In this document: positions 8,683 through 16,163 of the stretch, one piece after another
How positions within the stretch are numbered: position 1 is the stretch's first letter
Layout: each line of letters begins with the position of its first letter
NCBI GenBank assembly: GCA_934754655.1
Contig: CAKVIC010000003.1
Span: forward strand, 1 to 64,000
Source of the DNA: an uncultured Candidatus Melainabacteria bacterium
GTDB taxonomy: Bacteria > Cyanobacteriota > Vampirovibrionia > Gastranaerophilales > Gastranaerophilaceae
Direction of reading: 5' to 3'
DNA: 64,000 nt
Made by a program: the position numbers and the translations under genes
The notes under the pieces: model-generated
Databases searched by the model: none
Seen by the model: the letters and a program-made list of their open reading frames with translations, nothing else
What the model was told of the DNA's origin: nothing

Positions 8683-10384
8683 ATTACCAAGTTTTGCAGA
8701 TTTCATGATAACAAGAAAACAAAACGTTTTAACAATGTTAGAAGATAAAACAAGCATTTATGCGAGAAAAACCGCATTAGGCATGAAAACTGAATATGGC
8801 TGGAAAGAACTAACTTTTGAAGGCTTAGGCATGATGTCTAGAAAGATTGCAACCTATTTTATGAATGATTTAGGCTTAAAGCGCAAAGAAAAAGTTGCAA
8901 TTTTATCTGAATCAAAACCTGAATTTGGTGCCTGCATATTTGCATCTTTGCTTGCAGGATTAATAACCGTTCCGTTAGATATTAAGTTAACAATTCATGA
9001 ATTAACTTCTATCTTGAATGATTGCCAACCTTCAATTATTTTGGTTTCACAAAAATACTTAAGCATGGCTATTGAATTAAAAGAAAAAGTTCCATCACTA
9101 AAACATATTCTTTTGATTGATGAAAATTATGTTCCAAACGGATATCAAAGTATTTACACAATTCCATCAAATTACAGTTGCCATTGGAAAAATAGAGCAA
9201 GACGCTCAACCGTTTTGATCATTTATACATCAGGAACAACTGGTGCACCAAAAGGCGTTGAAACAACGATGGGCAACATTATGACCCAGTTAGAAGATTT
9301 AAGGCTAAGATTAGCATCAATATTTCCTCGCAAAGGCGATGTAAGAATACTTTCAATATTGCCGATGAATCATTTGTTTGAAATGACTGTTGGTTTTGCG
9401 ACCTTCTTAAACTTTGGTTTTTCGGTTTATTATACTCAATCTTTAAAACCAAAAGATATCTTAAATACAATTAAAGATAGAAAAATTCAATTTATGATAT
9501 TGGTTCCAGCATTTTTAAAACTTTTAAAAACTTCTCTAGAAGCTGAAGTTAAAAAATCATCAAAGTTTTATCAATATACATTCCAATTCAGATATCATTT
9601 AGCCAAAATTGTGCCATTTAAATTTATAAAAAAACTAATGTTTAAAAAATTGCACGATTGTTTTGGCGGCAGCTTTATGGGATGTTTATCAGGTGGGGCA
9701 CCACTGGATTTGGATGTCGTAAAATTCTTTAAACGTATTGGTATTGATGTTTTCCAAGGATATGGTTTAACAGAAACCAGTCCGGTAGCTGCTGTAAACA
9801 TTGATAAAAGAAGTGATATGAGCTCTGTTGGTACTCCTCTAAAAAGCTTTGAAGTTAAAATTGATGAATCAACTGGCGAATTATTACTAAAAGGTCCTTC
9901 AATTATGAAAGGGTATCACAATCAACCAGAACTTACAGCACAAGTAATTGATAAAGATGGTTGGTTCAAAACCGGTGATATAGCAAAAATTGATAAAAAA
10001 GGACGCATATATATTACAGGTCGTATCAAGAATTTAATTGTTTTATCAGGTGGTAAAAAAGTGTTCCCAGAAGAAGTTGAAGCGGTAATGGAACAAAGCG
10101 AATTATTTGAAGAAGCTTGCGTATTAGGAGTCTCAAGAGATGGTGGGGCTAAAGACGGCACAGAAGATGTTGCAGTTGCGATTTTACCAAAACAATATTT
10201 GATAGAGCAACATAGCGAAGAAGAACTTGAATCAATAATAAGAACAGAAATTAAGCGACTTTCACAACGCTTGGCTGCGTATAAACGCCCTATGAATATT
10301 AATATTGTAAAAGAACCAATGCCAAGAACGAAAAAAGCAACGTTCCAAAGAAATAAAGTTCTTGAGATGATAAAAAAGAAATAA
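8672..10384 (+). CDS. AMP-dependent acyl-CoA/acyl-ACP synthetase
   Basis: A member of the adenylate-forming family that activates a carboxylate, usually a fatty acid, as acyl-AMP and then a thioester. Visible motifs are the P-loop YTSGTTGAPKG, the core GYGLTETSP, KTGDIAKID, and GRIKNLIVLSGGKKVFPEE. The C-terminal catalytic-lysine area reads PRTKKATFQRNK rather than the usual PRTxxGK. At 570 residues the length is typical of long-chain acyl ligases. The frame opens at a GTG at 8660, but the ATG at 8672 has GTGAGG upstream and gives the normal N-terminus. It overlaps nrdG by 11 bp. Confidence 0.88.
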   Translation: MKHKLPSFADFMITRKQNVLTMLEDKTSIYARKTALGMKTEYGWKELTFEGLGMMSRKIATYFMNDLGLKRKEKVAILSESKPEFGACIFASLLAGLITVPLDIKLTIHELTSILNDCQPSIILVSQKYLSMAIELKEKVPSLKHILLIDENYVPNGYQSIYTIPSNYSCHWKNRARRSTVLIIYTSGTTGAPKGVETTMGNIMTQLEDLRLRLASIFPRKGDVRILSILPMNHLFEMTVGFATFLNFGFSVYYTQSLKPKDILNTIKDRKIQFMILVPAFLKLLKTSLEAEVKKSSKFYQYTFQFRYHLAKIVPFKFIKKLMFKKLHDCFGGSFMGCLSGGAPLDLDVVKFFKRIGIDVFQGYGLTETSPVAAVNIDKRSDMSSVGTPLKSFEVKIDESTGELLLKGPSIMKGYHNQPELTAQVIDKDGWFKTGDIAKIDKKGRIYITGRIKNLIVLSGGKKVFPEEVEAVMEQSELFEEACVLGVSRDGGAKDGTEDVAVAILPKQYLIEQHSEEELESIIRTEIKRLSQRLAAYKRPMNINIVKEPMPRTKKATFQRNKVLEMIKKK

Positions 10385-10406
10385 CTAATATAATTAAACT
10401 ATTTTT

Positions 10407-10443
10407 AAAGTTTGCGAAAGAATTTAATTTCATCGCAAACTTT
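10407..10443. terminator. Bidirectional terminator between converging genes
   Basis: A perfect 11-bp stem AAAGTTTGCGA/TCGCAAACTTT with A/T-rich flanks lies between the ligase stop (10384) and the parvulin stop (10489), which converge here. Confidence 0.65.
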
Positions 10444-10488
10444 AATTTTATATATTAAATATTTTTCTATAACTTTATTAAGCGTATA

Positions 10489-10833
10489 TTAATATTTTTT
10501 CGTAACCCAAATTAAATGATATCCAAATTGTGTTTTTACAGGATCTGACACTTCACCGACATTTCCTTCAAAAGCTGCTTTTTCAAACGGCTTAACCATT
10601 TGACCTCGTCCAAAACATCCTAATGAACCGCCATTTCTAGCTGAAGGACAACTTGAATAAATTTGCGCGTATGATTTAAAATCTTCAAAAGTTTTTATTT
10701 GACTTTTCAATTTAATAGCATCCATTTCAGTCGGAACCAAAATATGGTTAGCGCAAACAGTTGAAAAAGTTTCAGCATTAGAAATTCCGCACACAAAACA
10801 AGAAAATATTAATGTTATTAAAATTTTTTTCAT
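10489..10833 (-). CDS. Secreted single-domain parvulin peptidyl-prolyl isomerase
   Basis: The product has a signal peptide (MKKILITLIFSCFVCGISNA) followed by one PpiC/rotamase domain of about 90 residues. Diagnostic pieces are ANHILV near the start, the middle stretch CPSARNGGSLGCFGRG, and the C-terminal PVKTQFGYHLIWV. Parvulins isomerise Xaa-Pro bonds and assist folding of exported proteins. At 114 residues it is the minimal form without chaperone arms. AGGAGA precedes the ATG. It follows mazG by 11 bp and is probably cotranscribed with it. Confidence 0.9.
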   Translation of the reverse strand: MKKILITLIFSCFVCGISNAETFSTVCANHILVPTEMDAIKLKSQIKTFEDFKSYAQIYSSCPSARNGGSLGCFGRGQMVKPFEKAAFEGNVGEVSDPVKTQFGYHLIWVTKKY

Positions 10834-10844
10834 ATAAAAATCTC

Positions 10845-11615
10845 CTATTTATTTGCAATTATTTTAGCTTTTTTCCATAAATCATTAAATTCCTCATAAG
10901 AATAATCTTTTAAAGGTTTTGTCGCTATTTTTTCCATTATATTGAATCTTTTCATGAATTTTTTATTTGCTCTTAACAAAGCCTGTTCTGCATCAATTTT
11001 ATACCAGCGAGCAAGATTTACAGTTGCAAAAAAAATGTCACCCATTTCATCTTCCATTAAAGATTTATTGCCTGTTTTCACAGCTTCATCAAATTCTTCA
11101 TATTCTGATTTAATACAATTTTTCAAACTTTCTACACAATCCCATTCAAACCCAACTTTTACAACTCGCTTGCTGATTTTTTGAGCAGACATTAACGCAG
11201 ATTGTGATTTTGAAATACCATCTAAAATAGATATTCGGTCAGTTTTTTCTTCTTTCTTTAATTTTTCCCAGTTGTCAAGAATATCTTGAGTTGAGCTTAC
11301 TTTTGTATTCCCAAAAACATGCGGATGTCTATGAATTAATTTTTCAGAAAGTTCTTTTGCAACATCCTCTATATCAAATTCTCCATTATCTTTAGCAATT
11401 TGAGCATGCAAAACAACTTGTAAAAGCACATCTCCTAATTCTTCTCGTAAATTATCAACATCACCTTCGTCAATAGCATCGACAGCTTCATAAGCTTCTT
11501 CTAGCATGTTTGGACGCAAAGATTGATGAGTTTGCTCTTTATCCCACTCACACCCGTTTTCGCTACGCAAAACTGATACTATTTCTATTAAACGTTCCAT
11601 TTCTTTATATTTCAT
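10845..11615 (-). CDS. mazG: Nucleoside triphosphate pyrophosphohydrolase MazG
   Basis: MazG hydrolyses (d)NTPs to monophosphates and pyrophosphate, cleaning aberrant nucleotides. The 256-residue protein has the two-domain layout: the N-terminal metal-binding helices show EEAYEAVDAIDEGD then REELGDVLLQVVLHA (the EExxE and ExxD motif), and a weaker second copy appears in EYEEFDEAV and EDEMGDIFFATVNLAR. HRHPHVFG links them, as usual for the family. The first ATG is used; a second, five codons in, is also possible. No clear ribosome site is visible for either. Confidence 0.95.
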   Translation of the reverse strand: MKYKEMERLIEIVSVLRSENGCEWDKEQTHQSLRPNMLEEAYEAVDAIDEGDVDNLREELGDVLLQVVLHAQIAKDNGEFDIEDVAKELSEKLIHRHPHVFGNTKVSSTQDILDNWEKLKKEEKTDRISILDGISKSQSALMSAQKISKRVVKVGFEWDCVESLKNCIKSEYEEFDEAVKTGNKSLMEDEMGDIFFATVNLARWYKIDAEQALLRANKKFMKRFNIMEKIATKPLKDYSYEEFNDLWKKAKIIANK

Positions 11616-11752
11616 AAAAAAATTATATAATAAAAACTTTAAAATAATAATAATTTAAAAATTTTACAACTTTTGCGGATTAAAACATCCCCACTTGTTA
11701 CTTTTTATCACGGGTGGGGAAATAATGGGGAAGAATTAAAAATTGCATTAAA

Positions 11753-11782
11753 AAAGGCTTTTGAAAAATCTTCAAAAACCTT
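11753..11782 (-). terminator. Terminator after tRNA-fMet
   Basis: On the minus strand, just past the CCA end, AAGG-TTTTTGAA pairs with TTCAAAA-GCCTT and leads into a T-run. A further CCCCAC/GTGGGG inverted repeat sits at about 11692-11719. Confidence 0.55.
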
Positions 11783-11791
11783 GTATTTACA

Positions 11792-11868
<77 letters not shown>

Positions 11869-12050
11869 ATATTTAATTTGTATGTCGAGAAAATACACTC
11901 AACATCTATATTATGCTCCGTAAAAATAAAAAATCAAGTACTTTGAATTTTTATTTTTAAATTAATACTGACAATATATTCCCAAAAGTTATATTCAATC
12001 TTTTCGAAAAACTTATTGACCTATTAAGCTTACAATGCAATAATTATTTT

Positions 12051-12923
12051 ATGAATTACTATAAAAAAATTACACCATATTTATTTATTTTACCTGCATT
12101 TATAGTGTTAGTTGTTTTTTTCTTTATTCCTTTTTTTCAAACAATAGGTTTAAGTTTTTTTGATTATTCGTCTAGTATTTATAATCCAAGTTTCGCTGGA
12201 ATAAATAATTATATTAAACTATTTAAAGAGCCTATTTTTTATAAAGTAATGTTTAATACTTTTATGTATTTAATCATAGCAGTACCTTTTTTAGTAATAT
12301 TTCCGCTTTTTATTGCTATTCTTATTAATCAAAAAATTAAAGGCATAACTTTATATAAAATATTAATATATCTTCCGGTGATAGTTTCAATTGTCGTTGC
12401 AGCAATTGCTTTTAAGTGGTTATATTCTACTCAAGGTGTATTAAATTATATATTATCAATATTTAATATAAATTCTATAGGATGGTTAACTGATACTAAA
12501 TGGGCACTTTTTTCTGTAGCCATAGTTACGATTTGGAAAGGTGTTGGCTACTATATGATGATATATTTAGCATCATTGATGAGTGTTCCACAAGATTTAT
12601 ATGAAGCTTGCGATATTGATGGAGCTAATTTTTTAAAAAAACATTTGACAGTAACAATTCCTCATATAATGCCAACTATTGCATTAGTTACAACAATAAG
12701 CACAATATCGGCGATGAAAGTTTTTGCGGAAATTTATGTAATGACAAAAGGTGGACCTTTAAATTCTTCAAAAACAATTGTTTACTATATATATGAGCGT
12801 GCTTTTGAAAACCTTGATTTGGGTTATGCTTCAGCACTAGCAGTTATATTGTTGATTATTGTTATGCTATTTTCTTTAATCAATATTCTTTGTTTTGAAA
12901 AAAATAAATATAACGATATTTAG
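12051..12923 (+). CDS. Orphan sugar-type ABC transporter permease
   Basis: A 290-residue membrane protein with six predicted segments and the binding-protein-dependent permease EAA loop (YEACDIDGANFLKKHL then IPHIMPT), which contacts the ATPase. The N-terminal LFILPAFIVLVVFFFIPF segment and the overall form match the MalF/UgpA class of carbohydrate importers. Normally a second permease and a solute-binding protein lie next to it; neither is here, nor is an ATPase. The flanks are a tRNA and an intergenic stretch, so it is an isolated gene. It may serve with partners encoded elsewhere or be a remnant of a transporter locus. Confidence 0.85.
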   Translation: MNYYKKITPYLFILPAFIVLVVFFFIPFFQTIGLSFFDYSSSIYNPSFAGINNYIKLFKEPIFYKVMFNTFMYLIIAVPFLVIFPLFIAILINQKIKGITLYKILIYLPVIVSIVVAAIAFKWLYSTQGVLNYILSIFNINSIGWLTDTKWALFSVAIVTIWKGVGYYMMIYLASLMSVPQDLYEACDIDGANFLKKHLTVTIPHIMPTIALVTTISTISAMKVFAEIYVMTKGGPLNSSKTIVYYIYERAFENLDLGYASALAVILLIIVMLFSLINILCFEKNKYNDI

Positions 12924-12994
12924 TTTTTTATAAAAAATTTACAATTTTATAAAATATGAAAAAGAAAAAATTCACAAGTTCGTTACGCAAAAAA

Positions 12995-13018
12995 AAACCT
13001 TTCGAAAAAGAAAGGTTT
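12995..13018 (+). terminator. Terminator of the ABC permease gene
   Basis: A perfect 9-bp stem AAACCTTTC/GAAAGGTTT with a 6-base loop, followed after GGAA by seven T. Confidence 0.75.
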
Positions 13019-13265
13019 GGAATTTTTTTCATTAATTCCTCATGTGTGTAGAAGGTTAGTGTGTAGGTTATATGAAAGGTTGTGTTATGAACTTGGTTTT
13101 ATGCTTGCGATTTTTAGATTTTTGTTTTTGAATTATCGCTTACATATATATAAAGTATTTTAAGAATATAAAATTTCACTACTTAGTATATATTGTTACA
13201 AATCTTTACATTTTAGATTAAACTTAAGACAGAATTTGGGTTGTGAACTTATGATATAAATGAAA

Positions 13266-13378
13266 TTTGTCATGAGCCACTCGTTTCAGCATCTCACCGA
13301 CGTAGAACCTTGCGCCAATTGTTTTTTGTCATGCTGAACTCGTTTCAGCATCTCATCGGCGTTGAACCTTGCGCTAAG
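13266..13378. repeat. Tandem pair of 53-bp REP-like palindromic repeats
   Basis: Two copies at 13266-13318 and 13326-13378 (60-bp period) share about 46 of 53 positions by eye. Each contains a palindrome around TCGTTTCAGCATCTC; in the second copy TGCTGAA and TTTCAGCA form a clear stem around CTCG. The copies continue with CGACGTAGAACCTTGCGC or its variant. This style of short GC-richer palindrome in an AT-rich gap is typical of REP elements spread by RAYT-type transposases; none is encoded here. Confidence 0.75.
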
Positions 13379-13450
13379 CAAACATGCTATTATTATAACC
13401 ATTTCATGATATAATTCTTTTATAGAAAAAACTAAACAAGGGGTGTATTA

Positions 13451-13777
13451 ATGAAAATTGGATTTAATCCTGCAATAAAAAATCAAAACTTGTATAACGC
13501 AAAACGCAACACCAGCGAGCATACTAGCATACCTAACAATCAACTAGCGTTCAAAAAAGTCAATCAAGAGTTTTATAACAAAGCACAAAAATCATATAAT
13601 TGGTTTAAAGATGTTACTTCTGAATGGTATGAATGGTTAACAGATGCTGTTGTATGGAATGAAATTCCAAAACAAGATGCATTAGACACCATGAATGCTG
13701 TGCGTAAATGGGTGCGTAAAGAAAGCTTGGATTCGCATAACGCTACTTATTATTATATACAATCTTTAATCAAATAA
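13451..13777 (+). CDS. Small protein with N-terminal tag, unknown function
   Basis: A 108-residue hydrophilic protein I do not recognise. It begins MKIGFNPAIKNQNLYN and has LAFKK near residue 33, a weaker match to the Asn-rich then F(K/N)G start seen in five other proteins of the window. The rest is helical and aromatic-rich (SYNWFKDVTSEWYEWLTDAVVW) with no membrane segment. A good site AAGGGGTG lies upstream of the ATG. Its stop overlaps the end of a convergent gene remnant by 12 bp. Confidence 0.65.
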   Translation: MKIGFNPAIKNQNLYNAKRNTSEHTSIPNNQLAFKKVNQEFYNKAQKSYNWFKDVTSEWYEWLTDAVVWNEIPKQDALDTMNAVRKWVRKESLDSHNATYYYIQSLIK

Positions 13778-14045
13778 CATATTATTAAGTTTGATATTTA
13801 CTAGATTTCCAATACCAGTGCCTAACATAGAACCAGTAACACCAAACATTTTTGAACCGATTGCACCACAATAACCTGACAAAGTAATTGAACCTAATAA
13901 ATTAGTCGCAGATTTTGCTGTTGTTTCAAAAATGTTTTCGCCATTTGCAACATCTGATAAAATATCTATGCCTTCGATTGCACCAAGAGCTAAAACACAT
14001 AATTTTGGAGTTCTTGTTAATACTCTTGCAGTTAAATATCATTAC
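13766..14045 (-). pseudogene. Truncated, frameshifted remnant of a Gly-rich hydrophobic protein gene
   Basis: The minus strand has an open frame from 14038 to a TAA at 13766-13768 with good protein character (LCVLALGAIEGIDI, GSITLSGYCGAIG, GSMLGTGIGNLVN), containing glycine-zipper-like segments, but no start codon. An ATG with AAGGAAA upstream begins at about 14045 in another frame and fails within 30 codons or so. The simplest reading is a gene that lost its N-terminal part by deletion and is frameshifted. No function can be assigned. Confidence 0.6.
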
Positions 14046-14164
14046 TACTTTTTCCTTATTTCAAACATGAAACCTGCACTAACATATTTATAAAGTTTTT
14101 TCGACACAAAAATTGCACAATGAGAAAAAATCGTTACAATTGTTTAACATTTGATGATAGCTGG

Positions 14165-14247
14165 ATTCAAAATGAATGGATTCAAAATGTAAATAATTGT
14201 AACAATTTCTTTCAAAACTCTAAAGTTTTTTGAAAAAATGCCGATAT
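14165..14247 (+). promoter_or_regulatory. Sigma-28 (FliA)-type promoter cassette A
   Basis: TAAAGTTT at 14221-14228, an 11-base spacer, and GCCGATAT at 14240-14247 match the known FliA consensus TAAAGTTT-N11-GCCGATAA at 15 of 16 positions. The 56 bases upstream (14165-14220) align without gaps to 51467-51522, with 43 of 56 identical by hand count, so the whole 83-bp block recurs in front of another small ORF. The promoter lies 52 bases ahead of the ATG at 14300. Confidence 0.85.
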
Positions 14248-14299
14248 ATAAATTGTAAGCAAAACACAAAGTGTAATAGTTGTTGATAAGAGGTATTGT

Positions 14300-14482
14300 A
14301 TGGAACAAAATGAATACGAAAGATTAATTGAGTATTCTGAAATGACGTCTTTTAATTTTAAATCTGAGGAGTATTTAGAAGCAAAAGAGGATTTTAAAAC
14401 TTGTAAAAACTTTGTTAAAGGACTCGGTTGGTTAATGAAATTTTTACTTGGAAAATTAAAAGCTGGCGTAGTTGTTGATTAG
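14300..14482 (+). CDS. Small protein under a sigma-28-type promoter
   Basis: A 60-residue protein with an acidic N-terminal half (MEQNEYERLIEYSEMTSFNF) and a basic, hydrophobic C-terminus (FVKGLGWLMKFLLGKLKAGV) that could form an amphipathic helix. I recognise no family. AGAGGT precedes the ATG. The FliA-type promoter directly upstream and the flagellar/nonulosonate operon converging on it from the right suggest a late flagellar or motility-associated role. It probably shares a message with the next gene, 24 bp downstream. Confidence 0.6.
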   Translation: MEQNEYERLIEYSEMTSFNFKSEEYLEAKEDFKTCKNFVKGLGWLMKFLLGKLKAGVVVD

Positions 14483-14506
14483 TTTAATTAGGTATATGAG
14501 GTATTT

Positions 14507-14752
14507 ATGTCTAATAAAGATATTTATAAGAAGAAATGTTTTACTCCAAATTGGCTTGAGGTTGATTTGGGGGAAGTAGAGAGGCAACAGGTAAAAAAGG
14601 AGGAACGCCTAGAGTATAATCGACGAAAAGATTTAAATATTTTACTTAGAGAGCTTGAACAAATCAAGCAAAACATTGAAAATGTCGCTGAAAAACAGCA
14701 CAGGCTCGCTAACTTGATGAGTTTTTATAACGGAAAGTTAGTCGAAAACTAA
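14507..14752 (+). CDS. Small coiled-coil protein, second gene of the sigma-28 unit
   Basis: An 81-residue, highly charged protein. Residues 20-70 are predicted helical with heptad-like hydrophobics (LNILLRELEQIKQNIENVA), as in small flagellar export chaperones of the FlgN/FliT kind, but no sequence match is claimed. AGGTATATGAGGT precedes the ATG. It ends just before a terminator shared with the converging HAD gene, closing a two-gene unit led by the FliA-type promoter. Confidence 0.6.
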   Translation: MSNKDIYKKKCFTPNWLEVDLGEVERQQVKKEERLEYNRRKDLNILLRELEQIKQNIENVAEKQHRLANLMSFYNGKLVEN

Positions 14753-14765
14753 AATTCAACAAATT

Positions 14766-14800
14766 AAGTCTTAAAGTTAAATAACTTTAGGGCTTAATTT
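14766..14800. terminator. Bidirectional terminator
   Basis: A stem of about 14 bp (AAGTCTTAAAGTTA against TAACTTTAGGGCTT, with G-T pairs) followed by AATTTTTT. The stop codon of the minus-strand HAD gene at 14794-14796 lies at its right edge. Confidence 0.7.
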
Positions 14801-15276
14801 TTTATTAAAATATCAACAATTTCTCTAAAAGCTCCGGCACCGCTTGGTGATTTTGTTATTTTTATATGCGGTATTGATTTAATTCTGTCAACAGCTTCTG
14901 GAACAGTAAAAGCATTTTCTGAATACATTAAAGCTTCGTAATCATTTATATCATCACCAATATATAAAAATTCTTCTTTTGATAAACTATATTTTTCTAC
15001 AATATCTTTTAGTACTTGAATTTTATTTCTTATATTTTGATGAATTTCTTTTATATCAAATTTCTTTGCTAAAATTTCAATTGCCGCGTTTGATTCACCA
15101 GAAATAATTGCGGTTTTAATTCCATTTTTTTGTAATATTGAAAAAGCCATTACATCTTTAAAATTTATTTTGCGCGTCATATTTCCATTATTATCAACAT
15201 ATACGCAATTATCAGTTATAATTCCATCAAAATCCGTTATAACCATTTTAATTTTCTCAATATTTATAACATCCAC
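14794..15276 (-). CDS. KdsC-like HAD phosphatase
   Basis: A 160-residue HAD hydrolase of the capless C0 type, like KdsC. Motif I is ITDFDGIITDN (nucleophile Asp and general-acid Asp), motif II is AIISGES, and motif IV is YIGDDINDYEA. Because it lies in an operon directly after a NeuB-type synthase (stop and GTG start overlap as TAGTG), the likely substrate is the phosphorylated nonulosonic acid made by that enzyme. A comparable pair is known from Bacteroides thetaiotaomicron for KDN-9-phosphate. KDO-8-phosphate phosphatase is the alternative. The start is GTG. Confidence 0.82.
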   Translation of the reverse strand: MDVINIEKIKMVITDFDGIITDNCVYVDNNGNMTRKINFKDVMAFSILQKNGIKTAIISGESNAAIEILAKKFDIKEIHQNIRNKIQVLKDIVEKYSLSKEEFLYIGDDINDYEALMYSENAFTVPEAVDRIKSIPHIKITKSPSGAGAFREIVDILIKN

Positions 15277-16145
15277 TATTTAACCCTTCTTAATTTTTCA
15301 ATAATAGGAATTTCTCTTGGATAAACAACTTTTATTCCATCTCCTAATATCTCCGGAACTTGTCTGATATCACGTACCATGTGATATAATCCAGAAGTTT
15401 CTAAGCTTGCAGCTTGATCTGAACCCCAATTAGTTCTATCAGTTGTTATATGGCGTTCCACTGAATTTGCGCCTAAAACTACAGCCATAACAGAAGGAGA
15501 AATTCCTCTTTCATGACCAGAATATCCGATAGGACAATTAAAACGCTTTTTGAATTCAGGTATAACCTTTAAATTCATTTCAAAACTATCTGATGGGTAC
15601 GTTGAAGTGCAATGATAAATGATTAAATTATCTTCTCCCAAAATGTCTACAGCATGTTCAATCTGTTCCATTGTGCTCATGCCTGTTGAAATTAAAATTG
15701 GTTTTCCTTTTGATTTTGTATATTTTAATAAATTATCATCTGTAAGACAAGCCGATGCTATTTTATAACAAGGTATGTCAAATTGCTCCATAAAATCAAC
15801 TGACTGCTCATCCCAGCATGATGCAAACCACATGATTTTTTTTGCTTTGCAATATTCGTCAATTTCTTTGTATTGTTCGTAATCAAATTCTAAGCCACGT
15901 TTTAAATCACCATTAGTATTTCCAAAAACGCTTTTTCTTTCTTTCGCCAATTCTTCTTTTGAATAAACAACATCGACAGTTCTTTTTTGAAATTTTACAG
16001 CATCACAACCGGTTGTAACCGCAATATCAATCATTTTTTTTGCTAATTCAACCGAACCATTATGATTTATTCCTATTTCAGCTATAACAAAGCAAGGATA
16101 ACTATCTCCTATGAGCTTATCAGCAATTTTAACACACTTAGACAT
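15276..16145 (-). CDS. NeuB-family nonulosonic (sialic) acid synthase lacking the SAF domain
   Basis: The product condenses phosphoenolpyruvate with a hexosamine, or its 6-phosphate, to give a nine-carbon sugar acid. The TIM-barrel motifs are clear: IAEIGINHNGS, CDAVKFQKR, FASCWDEQS, ISTGMST, YSGHERGI, and ERHITTDRTNWGSDQAASLE. Standard bacterial NeuB has about 340 residues with a C-terminal antifreeze-like SAF domain; this one is 289 and stops at the barrel. Together with the KdsC-like phosphatase this fits synthesis of a 9-phosphate product that is then dephosphorylated. It follows fliO by 18 bp in one operon. Confidence 0.88.
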   Translation of the reverse strand: MSKCVKIADKLIGDSYPCFVIAEIGINHNGSVELAKKMIDIAVTTGCDAVKFQKRTVDVVYSKEELAKERKSVFGNTNGDLKRGLEFDYEQYKEIDEYCKAKKIMWFASCWDEQSVDFMEQFDIPCYKIASACLTDDNLLKYTKSKGKPILISTGMSTMEQIEHAVDILGEDNLIIYHCTSTYPSDSFEMNLKVIPEFKKRFNCPIGYSGHERGISPSVMAVVLGANSVERHITTDRTNWGSDQAASLETSGLYHMVRDIRQVPEILGDGIKVVYPREIPIIEKLRRVK

Positions 16146-16163
16146 AATTTTCCTTTCTTAAAA

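Larger units (their letters stand above)
12924..13450. other. Intergenic stretch with terminator and REP-like repeats
   Basis: This 527-bp gap has a terminator-like hairpin at 12995-13018, AT-rich sequence, and a tandem pair of palindromic repeats at 13266-13378 listed separately. A 19-codon frame near 13070 has no support as a gene. Confidence 0.6.
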
